DNA of 64,000 nucleotides from Planctomycetota bacterium. Its GTDB lineage: Bacteria; Planctomycetota; B15-G4; JADJEK01. Shown here one piece after another: positions 25,714 to 34,659 of the stretch. Position 1 is the first letter of the stretch; the number at the start of each line of letters is the position of its first letter. Position numbers and translations under genes: made by a program. Under the pieces are notes generated by a model. That model worked only from the letters and a program-made list of their open reading frames with translations, ran no database searches and had not been told where the DNA came from. The stretch is from positions 558,001 through 622,000 of the forward strand of contig JADJEK010000002.1 in NCBI GenBank assembly GCA_016709145.1, written 5' to 3'.

Positions 25714-26100
25714 ATGGCTCGAACCGAACTGCTGCTCGCGGGTGCGATCGCCTTGGCCGCGTGCGCGAGCACCCCGCCGCCGCCACCGCTCCCCTTCGAC
25801 GTCCGTCCCACGATGACGGGACTTCGCGTCGACACGCTCGCGATCGCACGCGGACTCGAAGCCGCGAACCAAGACGGCGTGGTCTCGAACGCACGCCGCC
25901 TCGAGTCGATCGTCATCGTGCCGCCCGGCGCGGACGCTGGCGCCGAGTTCGATTCGCTGGCGGCAGGATTCACGAGTGCGGCTCGCCTGCTGCGCGGTTC
26001 GCTCGAATCCGACGATCTTCCCCGCGCACGCATCGCGTTTTCGCAACTGCTGCAGCGTTGCGATGCGTGTCACGCGCGTTTCCGCGCCCCGGCGCGTTGA
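25714..26100 (+). CDS. Small c-type cytochrome-like lipoprotein
   Basis: A 128-residue predicted lipoprotein. The signal peptide LLLAGAIALAAC gives a lipobox ending at Cys17, followed by a Pro run. A single CxxCH haem site (RCDACHARF) lies near residue 120, almost at the C-terminus, as in the cytochrome c' fold. A four-helix arrangement is plausible. Function is unknown. It is transcribed away from smpB and ends 83 bases before tRNA-Leu. Confidence 0.7.
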   Translation: MARTELLLAGAIALAACASTPPPPPLPFDVRPTMTGLRVDTLAIARGLEAANQDGVVSNARRLESIVIVPPGADAGAEFDSLAAGFTSAARLLRGSLESDDLPRARIAFSQLLQRCDACHARFRAPAR

Positions 26101-26183
26101 CGCGGGATCGGACTCGATCTCGAGTCCATCACGAGCGCGGTCTTGATCCCCGCACGCACGGGACCTATGTTCCCACCCTTTCC

Positions 26184-26272
26184 GCGGAAGTGGCGGAATT
26201 GGCAGACGCACTAGATTCAGGTTCTAGCGGCCCTTACCGGCCATGGGGGTTCAAGTCCCCCCTTCCGCACCA
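26184..26272 (+). tRNA. tRNA-Leu (anticodon CAG)
   Basis: An 89-base class II tRNA. Acceptor GCGGAAG pairs with CTTCCGC; the anticodon loop TTCAGGT gives CAG (reading CUG). The long variable arm and T-arm GGGGG/CCCCC are present and CCA is encoded. Confidence 0.95.
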
Positions 26273-26282
26273 GACTGCCAAG

Positions 26283-26316
26283 CGAGGCCCGTGTTCGGTG
26301 ACGAACACGGGCCTCG
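26283..26316 (+). terminator. Hairpin terminator after tRNA-Leu
   Basis: A perfect 15-base stem with a GTGA loop begins 10 bases after the tRNA, followed by GTCCCTTT. It could also serve the convergent TMTC-like gene, whose stop is at 26349. Confidence 0.75.
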
Positions 26317-26348
26317 TCCCTTTCCGGGGTCCCGCGAGCGCGTCGTCG

Positions 26349-28526
26349 TCAGCGACCGTCTTCGACGCCGGGGATCGCCGGCATGGGCAATCCGCTGCCG
26401 GCCGGCTTGCCGCGCGTCGCCAGCACGGTCTTGATCCGCGCGAAGTACGACTTCGCCTCGCGCGTACGCCCGTCTTCTTGCGCCATCGTGAACATCTCGC
26501 TGAGCGCGTAGTACGCCTCCGGATCGATCGCGAGCGCGGCTTCGAACTCACGCAGGGCTTGGGCCCGATCGCCGGTGCGCTTCGCCAAGTACCCGAGTCC
26601 TTCGTGCGCGCGCGACGTCTTCGGCGCGAGCTGCAACACGGCGCGATAGCGATCCTCGGCGGCTCTCGAATCCGCGCCTTGCGAACGCAGGATCATCAAG
26701 TCCGCGAGTTCGCAGACCGCGGTGAGCACCGCTTCGGCGATCGGCTCGGGAACGCGCGTCGGCGGATCGTCGCCGCAGACCAATCGGATCAACGCCGAGT
26801 AGCGCGTGATCGCGTCGGACAACCGCGGCCCCTGCGCCAACGCGTGCACGGCGGCGCGCATCTGCGCGAAAGACTCGCGCCAGTTCTGGTGCAGAGTCGG
26901 AGTCCTGCCGCCGGCATCGAATGCTCGCTGGTACCACACCAGCGCGGATTCGTTGTCGCGCCCGATCATCGAGGCAAACGCGCGAGCTTCGAGGATCACC
27001 GCGTCCTCGCGGCCGTGCGCGATCGCTGCGTCGAGCGGATCGATCGCCTTCGTCCACCACTGCTGGCGGGCTGCGCTCCATTCGTGGGCCGCGTGCGTCT
27101 CCCCGCGCGACAGGGCGCGCTGCGCTTCACCGGCCGAATACTCCGAGAGGTAGAGCATGAAGTTCGCGCGGCTCGCCAGGGCGACGGCGTCGTCTCGATC
27201 CGCCGCGACGGCGGCGTCGTAGAGCCGCAGCGCCGCGTTCGTGTCGCCGCCGCGATGCGCCGCGTCGGCCGCGGCGAGCAACAGCGGCGCGGGTCGCTTC
27301 AGTCCCGCCGCCGCGCGCTCGTAGAGCACGACGTCGTTCGAGAACTCGCCGACTCGAACCCACGTGCGCGCCGCATAGGCGCAAGCGCAGATCGCGATCA
27401 GGCCGATCCCGAATCGGCTTCGTGCCGAGCCCTCGCCGACGCAGCGGCGCGCCAGGCTCGCGGCCGCGAGCGCGAGCACCACGCATCCGAACACCGACGG
27501 CACGTAGAGGTAGCGCTCGAACAGCGGGAACGGCTGATCGACGAACGCATAGGTGATCGGGATCAAGTTGGACGCCGGCGCCAACGTCAACACCAGCGCG
27601 ACGACGCCGCCACGCAGCGGCGGCCCGCCGCGCCCCGCCGCGACCCCGAGGCCGACGCAGACGGCGAGTCCGACCCACAGCCGCGCGTCGACCATCGACG
27701 CGACCAACGTCGTGTCATGCACGATCGACGATCGCACCGGGAACACCATCATCCCGACGTAGCGCGGCAACACCGCGACGAAGGTGAGGAGCCGCTGCAC
27801 GACGTCGCCTTCACCGCGCCAAGCACTCGCAGGTGGGACGATGCCGAGCCAGGCGACCTTCACCACGAAGAAGACGACGACGACCGCGAGTCCGCCGCAG
27901 AACACGCGCACGGCTCGGCCTCTGCGCTCGAGCGGTGCCGTCGTCGCGAACGCGAGCCAGGCCAACAGGGGCACGAACACCGCCGCCGATTCCTTCGAGG
28001 CCATCGCGGCGACGAACCACACCAGCGCGCGCGCGTCGCGTCGATCGAGCAACGCATGCGCCGCGAGCAGCCCCCACGCGAGCGCCAGTGGATCGGTCCG
28101 ACCGGTGATGATCGCGATCGACTCGGCGTGGATCGGATGCGTCGCGAACAGCAACGCGGCCGGCAACGCCAACGGTGCGAATGCCGGCAATCGCCGCAGC
28201 AAGCGGAGCATCAACACGGCGCACGCGGCGTGGATCAGCAGGTTGACGACGTGTCGCGGCGCGGCTCGCGCGCCGAACATGCGTCCCTCGAGCCAATACG
28301 ACGTCCGTACCAACGGTCGCCAATACCCGCTGACCGCGGAACCGTCGGCCTCGGTGCCGAACAGGTCGTCGGTCAACGCCGACGTCAGCGTCGTCTGCGT
28401 GTCGAACAGCAGGACATGGTCGTCGTAGACGTAGTCGTTCGCGACCGTCGTCAGGAACGGCAACACCGCCGCGAGCGCGACGAGCACGAGGCCCGCCAGC
28501 GATCGCCGCGGTGCGGTCGAGGTCAC
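26349..28526 (-). CDS. TMTC-like multi-spanning glycosyltransferase with TPR repeats
   Basis: A 725-residue membrane protein. The N-terminal half has about ten membrane helices with NDYVYDDHVLLF, ATHPIHAESIAIITGRTDPLALA and PFPLFERYLYVPS, features shared with TMTC protein O-mannosyltransferases of the GT-C superfamily. The C-terminal 350 residues form TPR-like repeats, ending in a clear pair (AHEGLGYLAKRTGDRAQALREFEAAL). A role in glycosylating exported proteins is inferred. The GTG at 28526 follows the aminotransferase stop by 13 bases; the ATG at 28637 lies inside that gene. Confidence 0.78.
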   Translation of the reverse strand: MTSTAPRRSLAGLVLVALAAVLPFLTTVANDYVYDDHVLLFDTQTTLTSALTDDLFGTEADGSAVSGYWRPLVRTSYWLEGRMFGARAAPRHVVNLLIHAACAVLMLRLLRRLPAFAPLALPAALLFATHPIHAESIAIITGRTDPLALAWGLLAAHALLDRRDARALVWFVAAMASKESAAVFVPLLAWLAFATTAPLERRGRAVRVFCGGLAVVVVFFVVKVAWLGIVPPASAWRGEGDVVQRLLTFVAVLPRYVGMMVFPVRSSIVHDTTLVASMVDARLWVGLAVCVGLGVAAGRGGPPLRGGVVALVLTLAPASNLIPITYAFVDQPFPLFERYLYVPSVFGCVVLALAAASLARRCVGEGSARSRFGIGLIAICACAYAARTWVRVGEFSNDVVLYERAAAGLKRPAPLLLAAADAAHRGGDTNAALRLYDAAVAADRDDAVALASRANFMLYLSEYSAGEAQRALSRGETHAAHEWSAARQQWWTKAIDPLDAAIAHGREDAVILEARAFASMIGRDNESALVWYQRAFDAGGRTPTLHQNWRESFAQMRAAVHALAQGPRLSDAITRYSALIRLVCGDDPPTRVPEPIAEAVLTAVCELADLMILRSQGADSRAAEDRYRAVLQLAPKTSRAHEGLGYLAKRTGDRAQALREFEAALAIDPEAYYALSEMFTMAQEDGRTREAKSYFARIKTVLATRGKPAGSGLPMPAIPGVEDGR

Positions 28527-28539
28527 GGTCCCGTGGGGT

Positions 28540-29709
28540 TCAGCGATGCTTGTCGTAGAACTTCTTGATCGAGCTGACGACGATGTCCTGCTGCTCCTGC
28601 GTGATGCCGGGGAACAGCGGCAGCGACAGCGCTTCACGCGCCGCGCGCTCGGACTCGGGCAGGTCGCCCTTCTCGTAGCCGAGGTGCTTCATGCTCGGCT
28701 GCATGTGGATCGGCACCGGGTAGTAGATCTGCGTCGACACGCCTTCGGCGGTCAGGAACGTGCGCAGGTCGTCGCGCTTGTCGACGCGCACCGTGTACTG
28801 GTGCCAGTTGTGGACGCGGTCCTTCTCGACGCGCGGCGCGATGACGTCGTCGAGCAGTCCCTTCGCTTCGAGCATGTTCGTGTACGTCGCGGCGGCTTCG
28901 GCCCGCATGCGATTCCAGTGCGGCAAATGCTTGGCCTTCACGCGCAACAGCGCCGCGGTCAGCGACGGCATGCGGTAGTTGCCGCTGACGATCGGGTGGA
29001 CGTACTGCTCGGACTGGCCGTGATTGCGGATCATCCGCACCTGTTCCGCGACACCCTCGTCGTTGGTGAGGACCATGCCGCCCTCACCGAGCGCTCCGAG
29101 GTTCTTCGACGGATAGAACGACAGCGTGCCCGCGTCGCCGATGCCACCGGCCGGCTTGCCCTTGTACGACGAGCCGATCGCCTGGCACGCGTCTTCGACG
29201 ACCATCAAGCTGAACTGGTCGGCGAGTTCGAGGATCGGGTCCATCTCGACGCACTGGCCGTAGAGGTGCACCGGCAGGATCGCGCGGACCTTGGTGTGCT
29301 CGCTGTTGTGCTGCGACTTCTTCTTGCCGTTGATCACGCCGTCGTCGACGTAGTCGTAGACGCGTTCGGGTTTGAGGCCGTAGGTGATCGGATCGATGTC
29401 GACGAACACCGGCTTCGCGCCGAGTCGGACGATCGCGGCCGCGGTCGCGAAGAACGTGAACGGCGAGGTCAGGACCTCGTCCCCGGTCGAGACGCCGAGC
29501 GCCTGCAGCGCGGCGACGATCGCGTCGGTTCCGTTCGACACCGCGACGGCGTGGCCGATGCCGAGTTGCTGGCAGAGGTCTTTCTCCAGACCTTCGACCG
29601 CCGGGCCGCCGACGAATCGACCCGACTGGATCACGTCCGCCGCCGTCTTTTGCAGTTCGTCGAGGATCGGGGCGTGGATGAGACTCAGGTCGAGTTGAGG
29701 AACCTTCAT
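28540..29709 (-). CDS. DegT/DnrJ/EryC1-type sugar aminotransferase
   Basis: A 389-residue PLP enzyme that aminates keto-sugars for surface polysaccharides. The PLP Lys lies in LSFYPSKNLGALGEGG (about residue 190), with VSNGTDAI near 60, ILPVHLYGQ near 135 and VEDACQAIGSSY near 165. The ATG at 29709 has GGAG five bases upstream. Its neighbour is the TMTC-like membrane protein, so both may act in surface glycan assembly. Confidence 0.9.
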   Translation of the reverse strand: MKVPQLDLSLIHAPILDELQKTAADVIQSGRFVGGPAVEGLEKDLCQQLGIGHAVAVSNGTDAIVAALQALGVSTGDEVLTSPFTFFATAAAIVRLGAKPVFVDIDPITYGLKPERVYDYVDDGVINGKKKSQHNSEHTKVRAILPVHLYGQCVEMDPILELADQFSLMVVEDACQAIGSSYKGKPAGGIGDAGTLSFYPSKNLGALGEGGMVLTNDEGVAEQVRMIRNHGQSEQYVHPIVSGNYRMPSLTAALLRVKAKHLPHWNRMRAEAAATYTNMLEAKGLLDDVIAPRVEKDRVHNWHQYTVRVDKRDDLRTFLTAEGVSTQIYYPVPIHMQPSMKHLGYEKGDLPESERAAREALSLPLFPGITQEQQDIVVSSIKKFYDKHR

Positions 29710-29908
29710 GCGGTCTCCGGGCGTCGTGAGAGCGACCCTTGGTCGGTCGCCTACCCTGCGAACCGCGCGGAGTCGCTCCGCATCCTCGAAAACGAATCTG
29801 AGTATCAAACGGCCTGTGCGCTCGCAACGCCGAAATCAGGCGCGCGCAGCGCTTTCGGTCGATGCGCGTAGTAGCTACCCTCGCGTTTCCTTCGGATCGG
29901 AGATGTCG

Positions 29909-30763
29909 ATGTTCCCGTGCCTCATGCTGGCCTGTGCACTCAGCTTCGCCCTCCTCGACGACCCACCTGCGGCGGCCCTCGCGACCCCTACCGCGGCGGA
30001 AGTCCTGGACCGCGCCATCGCGGCCCAACACGGCGAGAAGATCGGCAACACGATCAAGGACTTCGAGGTCAAGCTGCGCCTGAAGCGCAACGACGAGCAG
30101 GCCAAGGTCGAACTCGACGTGCTGCGCAGGTTCAAGGCTCCCGACCGCATCTGGACCGAAGTCCACGAGGCGGTCACCGCGACCACGTACGTCGAAGGCA
30201 CCGACGGCAAGGTCAGTTGGCACGCGAACGCGAAGGACGGCGTCACCGTCTACGACGGGCCGGACTTCCGCACCGACGTACAACGCGTCGAGGAAGACCG
30301 CCGCGCGATGCAGTTGCTGATGCGGTTCATCCTGCTGACCAACTTGAAGCCCACGCTGACCGACCTGAAGCGCAACGACGCCGAGGAGGCGAAGGCGCTG
30401 AAGGAGTACGGCATGCGCACCTACGTCGTCGAGGGCCGCGGCACGCTGACCGACTCCGAAATCGGTTCGGCGACCGTGCGGCTGTGGATCGACATGGACG
30501 ACCATCAGCTCATGGGTGCGCGGCTCGAGCGCGACAGCGCTCCGGGCCATCCGCTGCACTTTTGCTTCTCGATGCATCGCCCCAATCGCCAAGGCGTGGC
30601 GATCCCGGGCCGCGTCGAGCTCTACGAACGCGACGCTCCCAAGCCGAGCCAGGAGCTCGTGATCGAAGGCGAGGATCACGACGGCGAAACCGTGAACGCG
30701 ATGACGTTCAACGGAGGCATCGACGACGCGATCTTCCTGCCGCCCGAACAGGACGAGAACTGA
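29909..30763 (+). CDS. Exported protein of unknown function
   Basis: A 284-residue protein with an N-terminal signal sequence (MFPCLMLACALSFALL). The mature part begins ATPTAAEVLDRAIAAQHG, and its run of beta-strand-like segments resembles the LolA/outer-membrane sorting fold, but I cannot confirm this. No catalytic motif is evident. The ATG at 29909 has GGAG six bases upstream; an ATG at 29903 is too close to it. It is followed after three bases by the propeller lipoprotein. Confidence 0.7.
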   Translation: MFPCLMLACALSFALLDDPPAAALATPTAAEVLDRAIAAQHGEKIGNTIKDFEVKLRLKRNDEQAKVELDVLRRFKAPDRIWTEVHEAVTATTYVEGTDGKVSWHANAKDGVTVYDGPDFRTDVQRVEEDRRAMQLLMRFILLTNLKPTLTDLKRNDAEEAKALKEYGMRTYVVEGRGTLTDSEIGSATVRLWIDMDDHQLMGARLERDSAPGHPLHFCFSMHRPNRQGVAIPGRVELYERDAPKPSQELVIEGEDHDGETVNAMTFNGGIDDAIFLPPEQDEN

Positions 30764-30766
30764 GCG

Positions 30767-31789
30767 ATGTCCGTTCGCTGCATCGCGATCGGCCTGATGG
30801 CCGCTCTGTGCGCGTGTTCGTGGTCACGTGAGCGCTACGTCGTCGTCGACTCGGATGCGCGCACGCTCGGCGCCGCCGGCTTCCCCGGCGCGCTGTTCAC
30901 GTTCGATCGCGGATCACGCGCGATCGAGATGCTCGCGGCCGATCATCGTTTCGTCGATCCGCAATGCGTGCTCGTCGATCGCGACGGGTCCTTGCTGATG
31001 GTCGACTTCGCCGCGACGCCCGAGGATCCGGGCCACCACGGCGCAGTGTTCCGCGTCGACCCGTCGCTCGGTGTCGTCACGCAGGTGTACACGTCGAATT
31101 TGTGGTCGATGCCGACCAACGCGGCGCTCGATCCGCGGCGCGACGTGCTCTACGTCGTCGATCGCGCCGGGCCATTCGGCGCTGAAACGGTGCGCGGTTG
31201 CGTGTTCGCGCTCGACCTCAAAACAGGTGCGTCGACGGTCGCGTGTTCCGACCCGCAGTTCGTCGCGCCGTCCGCGGCGCTGTTCGATCCCGATGCGCGA
31301 CTGATCGTGCTCGACGCCGACGCACCCGGCAGCAAGTTCGCCGAACAGGGCATCCTGTTCGACGTCGACCCGACCCACGGCTCCGCGCGCGAACTGCTGC
31401 GGTTGACGCAATGCGTGAGCCCGCTCGGCTTCGTGCGCGAACGCGACGGCGCGTTCATCGTGCTCGATGCCAACGCCGATCCGCTGCATCGTGGTGGACC
31501 GCTCGGCGCGATCTTCCGCGCCGATCCCGTGCAGGGCACGACCACGGTGTTGGCCTCTCCGCCCGAGTTCCGTGATCCCGTGCGCGGGTGCATCACCGAC
31601 GACGGCCAGATCTTGTTCGCCGATGCAAATGCCGATCCCGAGGGGCGCGGACCGGACGCCGCCGGCAAGGGGCAGAACATCACCGGACCTGGCGCGCTGT
31701 TCTACTGCGATCCCGTCACCGGAACCGTGACGCTCGCCGCGACCAGCCCGCGATTCGTCAATCCGGTCGACGTCACGAGATTGCCGTGA
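30767..31789 (+). CDS. Beta-propeller-like lipoprotein
   Basis: A 340-residue lipoprotein with signal MSVRCIAIGLMAALCACS. The body repeats units of the type FVDPQCVLVDRDGSLLMVDFAA..., VLYVVDRAG, LIVLDADAPG, FIVLDANADP and ILFADANADP at about 50-55-residue spacing, suggesting a six-bladed NHL/SMP-30-like propeller. No enzymatic residue set is evident. Its stop overlaps the GTG start of the next gene (GTGA). Confidence 0.72.
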   Translation: MSVRCIAIGLMAALCACSWSRERYVVVDSDARTLGAAGFPGALFTFDRGSRAIEMLAADHRFVDPQCVLVDRDGSLLMVDFAATPEDPGHHGAVFRVDPSLGVVTQVYTSNLWSMPTNAALDPRRDVLYVVDRAGPFGAETVRGCVFALDLKTGASTVACSDPQFVAPSAALFDPDARLIVLDADAPGSKFAEQGILFDVDPTHGSARELLRLTQCVSPLGFVRERDGAFIVLDANADPLHRGGPLGAIFRADPVQGTTTVLASPPEFRDPVRGCITDDGQILFADANADPEGRGPDAAGKGQNITGPGALFYCDPVTGTVTLAATSPRFVNPVDVTRLP

Positions 31790-32820
31790 GGCGCGCACGT
31801 CGCGTCGTGCTGGCTCTCGTCGCGACCATGGTGCCGCTGGCGCTGGCCGAAATCGCCGTGCGCACGTGGTTCGCTGACGGACTGTCGAGTCCACAGCCAC
31901 AGCGCGAGGCGACCTTGCAAATGCTCGAGCGCGTCGATCGCGGCGCCCTGCGTTTTCGAGGCCGCGCGAACGCGCGGTTCACGTTGGCCGGCATCGAGTA
32001 TCAGCACGACGCGCTCGGACTGCGCACGCCGCCGATCGCGGCCGAGAAACCCGCGGGCGTCGTGCGCTTGCTCTGCCTCGGCGATTCGACGACGTACGGA
32101 CTCGGCGTCGCCGAAACCGACTGCTGGCCGCGTCGCCTCGAAGCCGAGCTGAACACACGTCCGCCGCGTGGCCAGCGCGTCGAGGTCGTGAACGCGGGTG
32201 TCCCGGCCTTCAACACCGCCGACGCGCTCGCGCTGTTCGAAGACATCGTCGATCGCGTCGATCCCGACGCCGTCCTGCTCGGTTGGTTCGCGAACGACCT
32301 CGAACGACTCGGCTTCCATCTGCTCGACGACGGCACGCTGTTCCCCGATCCGCTGCCGGTCCCCGACGCGCTGCGGCCGATCCTGTTGCACTCCGCGGTC
32401 TATTGCAAACTCGCGCTGTCGACGCGGCTGCGCATGGAGCGGGACGGCTCGTACGTCCTCGGTAAGGGCGAGAACCTCACGGTCCCCGGGCAGTCGATCG
32501 CTGCGTTCGCGCGCACGATGCGTGAACGCAAACTGCCGTTCGCGATCATCGAAATCCCGACGCTCGAAGGCGGCGGCGCGAAGCCCCTCGAACTCTCGAT
32601 CGGCGATCACCCGTACCGCGAGTTCTCGGAATGGCTGGAGGCAACGGCCGCGAACAATGCCGTGCCTCGATTGCGCCTGCTCGACGCGATCGTCGGCGAA
32701 CCACCGCCGCTGTTGTGGGTGTCGATGCAAGACCATCATCCGAACGCCGCGGCGTGCCAGCGCTTCGGCCCTGCGATCGCGGAGTTCGTGCGCAAGCACG
32801 CGCTGCTCGAACGCGACTGA
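31786..32820 (+). CDS. Membrane-anchored SGNH/GDSL-family hydrolase
   Basis: A 344-residue protein with an N-terminal membrane anchor (VVLALVATMVPLALAEIAV). Block I is LLCLGDSTTYGLG (about 90-102) with the nucleophilic Ser; VVNAGVPAFN and WFANDLERLG fit the Gly and Asn blocks; the final DHHPNAAAC gives Asp and His of the triad. SGNH enzymes esterify or de-esterify sugars and lipids, so an envelope glycan acyl-modifying role is plausible. The GTG start overlaps the previous stop. Confidence 0.8.
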   Translation: MRRARRVVLALVATMVPLALAEIAVRTWFADGLSSPQPQREATLQMLERVDRGALRFRGRANARFTLAGIEYQHDALGLRTPPIAAEKPAGVVRLLCLGDSTTYGLGVAETDCWPRRLEAELNTRPPRGQRVEVVNAGVPAFNTADALALFEDIVDRVDPDAVLLGWFANDLERLGFHLLDDGTLFPDPLPVPDALRPILLHSAVYCKLALSTRLRMERDGSYVLGKGENLTVPGQSIAAFARTMRERKLPFAIIEIPTLEGGGAKPLELSIGDHPYREFSEWLEATAANNAVPRLRLLDAIVGEPPPLLWVSMQDHHPNAAACQRFGPAIAEFVRKHALLERD

Positions 32821-32859
32821 CGCCGCATCCACACCGCCCGCGGCTCGCGTCGCCGCGAT

Positions 32860-34659
32860 TCAGAACCCCGTGCGCTTGAACCAACGATCGAGATCGCCGC
32901 GCGGGATCTTCACGCACGTCGGCCGTCCGTGCGGACACGCCTTCGCTTCCGGCAACCGTGAGGCGGCATCGAGCAGCGCCATCACTTCGTCGTCGTGCAA
33001 CACGTCGCCCGACTTCACCGCGCCGCGACACGCGAGCGAATGCAAGCGCTCTTCGAGATCGCGCTGGTCGCGTCGCAACGCGACGTCGAGCGGACGCGCC
33101 TCGTCGAACACCGCCTCGACCAGGTCGCCGACGCGCGCGCGCGCGAGCAACGCCGGCAACGCATGCACGGCGACCGTCGACGGCGAGAACGCCGTGAGCT
33201 CGAGCCCCAGTCGATCGGCCGACGCCGCGACGTCGTCGAACCGCGCCATGCGCGAACGACCGACCTCGACCATCTGCGGCAACAGCAGACGCTGACGTTT
33301 GACCGCCCCCGCCAGCACGTCGCGTCGCAACTCTTCGAACAGGACGCGCTCGTGCAGCGCATGCTGGTCGATGAGGATCAAGTCGTCGCCCGACGGCGCG
33401 ACGATGTACGTGTCGAACGCGCGCACGAAGCGCCCCGGTGCGATCTCGGGAACCGCCGGCTGCGGCGGACGATCGTCGTCGAACAGCGGTGCGGTCTCGC
33501 GCACGGCCGGCGCCGGCGTGTTCGGGCCGGCACACGTCGACGAGCCCGCGTCGACTTCGAACGTGCGCACGATCGTCTCGGTCGGACTCCGTTCCTCGGG
33601 GCGCGGAGGAGAGCGGTACGCCTGCGACGGCATGCTCGGCGTGAACGCCGGTGCGCTGTCGGCGCGCGCGGTCAGGTCCGCGCCACGCAACGCATCGAGC
33701 ACGACGTGGTGCAACGCGCGCAGGACGCGTTGCGCTTCGCGGAAGCGGACCTCGCGCTTCGCCGGATGCACGTTGACGTCGACGTCGGCCGGATCGAGGC
33801 CGAGGAACACGAACCACGCCGGCTGGAGTTGCGGCGCGAGGAACTCGCGATACGCCTGCTTCACCACCGCGCGCACGCCTGCATCGGTGATCGGTCGACC
33901 GTTCAGGAACGCTTCCTGATGGACCGACCGAGCTTTGGCGAGACGCGGCGGAGCCAGGAACGCGTCGACGTGCAGACCGTCGAGCGTGCGATGCACTTCG
34001 ATCGATTCGCGCGCGAGTTCGTCGCCGTATGCCGCGGCGATGCGCTCCCTGCGGGTCGCCGCCGCGGGGATCGTCAGCACGTTGCGTCCGTCGAGTGCGC
34101 ACGTGAACGCGACGCCATCGGCCGGCAGCGCCGCCGCGATCACGTGGTCGAGGCAGCGCGCGGCCTCGGCCGGATCGCTCTTCAGGAACTTCAATCGCGC
34201 CGGAGTGTTGAAGAACAACTGCTTCACGGTCACGCGAGTGCCCTGCGGCGATGCGGCAGGTTCCACGGCACCGAGCACTCCGCCCTCGCAGGGGATCGCG
34301 TACCCGTCGGCGCTGCCGCGGGAGCGCGTGACGATGCGCGCCCGCGACACCGCGCCGATCGTCGCCAAGGCTTCGCCGCGGAACCCGAACGACGCGATGT
34401 GCAGCAAGTCGTCGACGTCCTCGAGCTTCGACGTCGCGTGCGCCGCGAACGCCAACGGCAGGTCGCCGCGCGTGATGCCGCCGCCGTCGTCGGCGACTTC
34501 GATCACCTCGCGCCCGCCCTTGTCGACGCGGACGTCGACGCGCGTCGCTCCGGCGTCGAGCGCGTTCTCGACCAGTTCCTTCACCACCGAACCCGGGCGT
34601 TCGACGACCTCGCCGGCCGCGATGCGTTCGACCACGTCTTTCGGCAGGGCTTTGATCAT
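32860..34659 (-). CDS. mutL: DNA mismatch repair protein MutL with endonuclease motif
   Basis: A 599-residue mismatch-repair ATPase. The GHKL ATPase region has ERIAAGEVVERPGSVVKELVENALDAGA and FGFRGEALATI. The C-terminal domain carries DQHALHERVLFEE, the DQHA(x2)E(x4)E nicking motif, plus ACRGAVKSGD and CPHGRPT. This indicates a nicking MutL of the kind found in organisms without MutH. A Pro-rich linker lies at about 330-400. The ATG at 34659 overlaps the holA stop (ATGA). Confidence 0.94.
   Translation of the reverse strand: MIKALPKDVVERIAAGEVVERPGSVVKELVENALDAGATRVDVRVDKGGREVIEVADDGGGITRGDLPLAFAAHATSKLEDVDDLLHIASFGFRGEALATIGAVSRARIVTRSRGSADGYAIPCEGGVLGAVEPAASPQGTRVTVKQLFFNTPARLKFLKSDPAEAARCLDHVIAAALPADGVAFTCALDGRNVLTIPAAATRRERIAAAYGDELARESIEVHRTLDGLHVDAFLAPPRLAKARSVHQEAFLNGRPITDAGVRAVVKQAYREFLAPQLQPAWFVFLGLDPADVDVNVHPAKREVRFREAQRVLRALHHVVLDALRGADLTARADSAPAFTPSMPSQAYRSPPRPEERSPTETIVRTFEVDAGSSTCAGPNTPAPAVRETAPLFDDDRPPQPAVPEIAPGRFVRAFDTYIVAPSGDDLILIDQHALHERVLFEELRRDVLAGAVKRQRLLLPQMVEVGRSRMARFDDVAASADRLGLELTAFSPSTVAVHALPALLARARVGDLVEAVFDEARPLDVALRRDQRDLEERLHSLACRGAVKSGDVLHDDEVMALLDAASRLPEAKACPHGRPTCVKIPRGDLDRWFKRTGF

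Noticed and set aside
25485..28568. 1027-codon plus-strand frame
   Set aside because: It runs across smpB, the haem lipoprotein, a tRNA and the antisense of the TMTC-like gene; its composition is the usual high-GC shadow.
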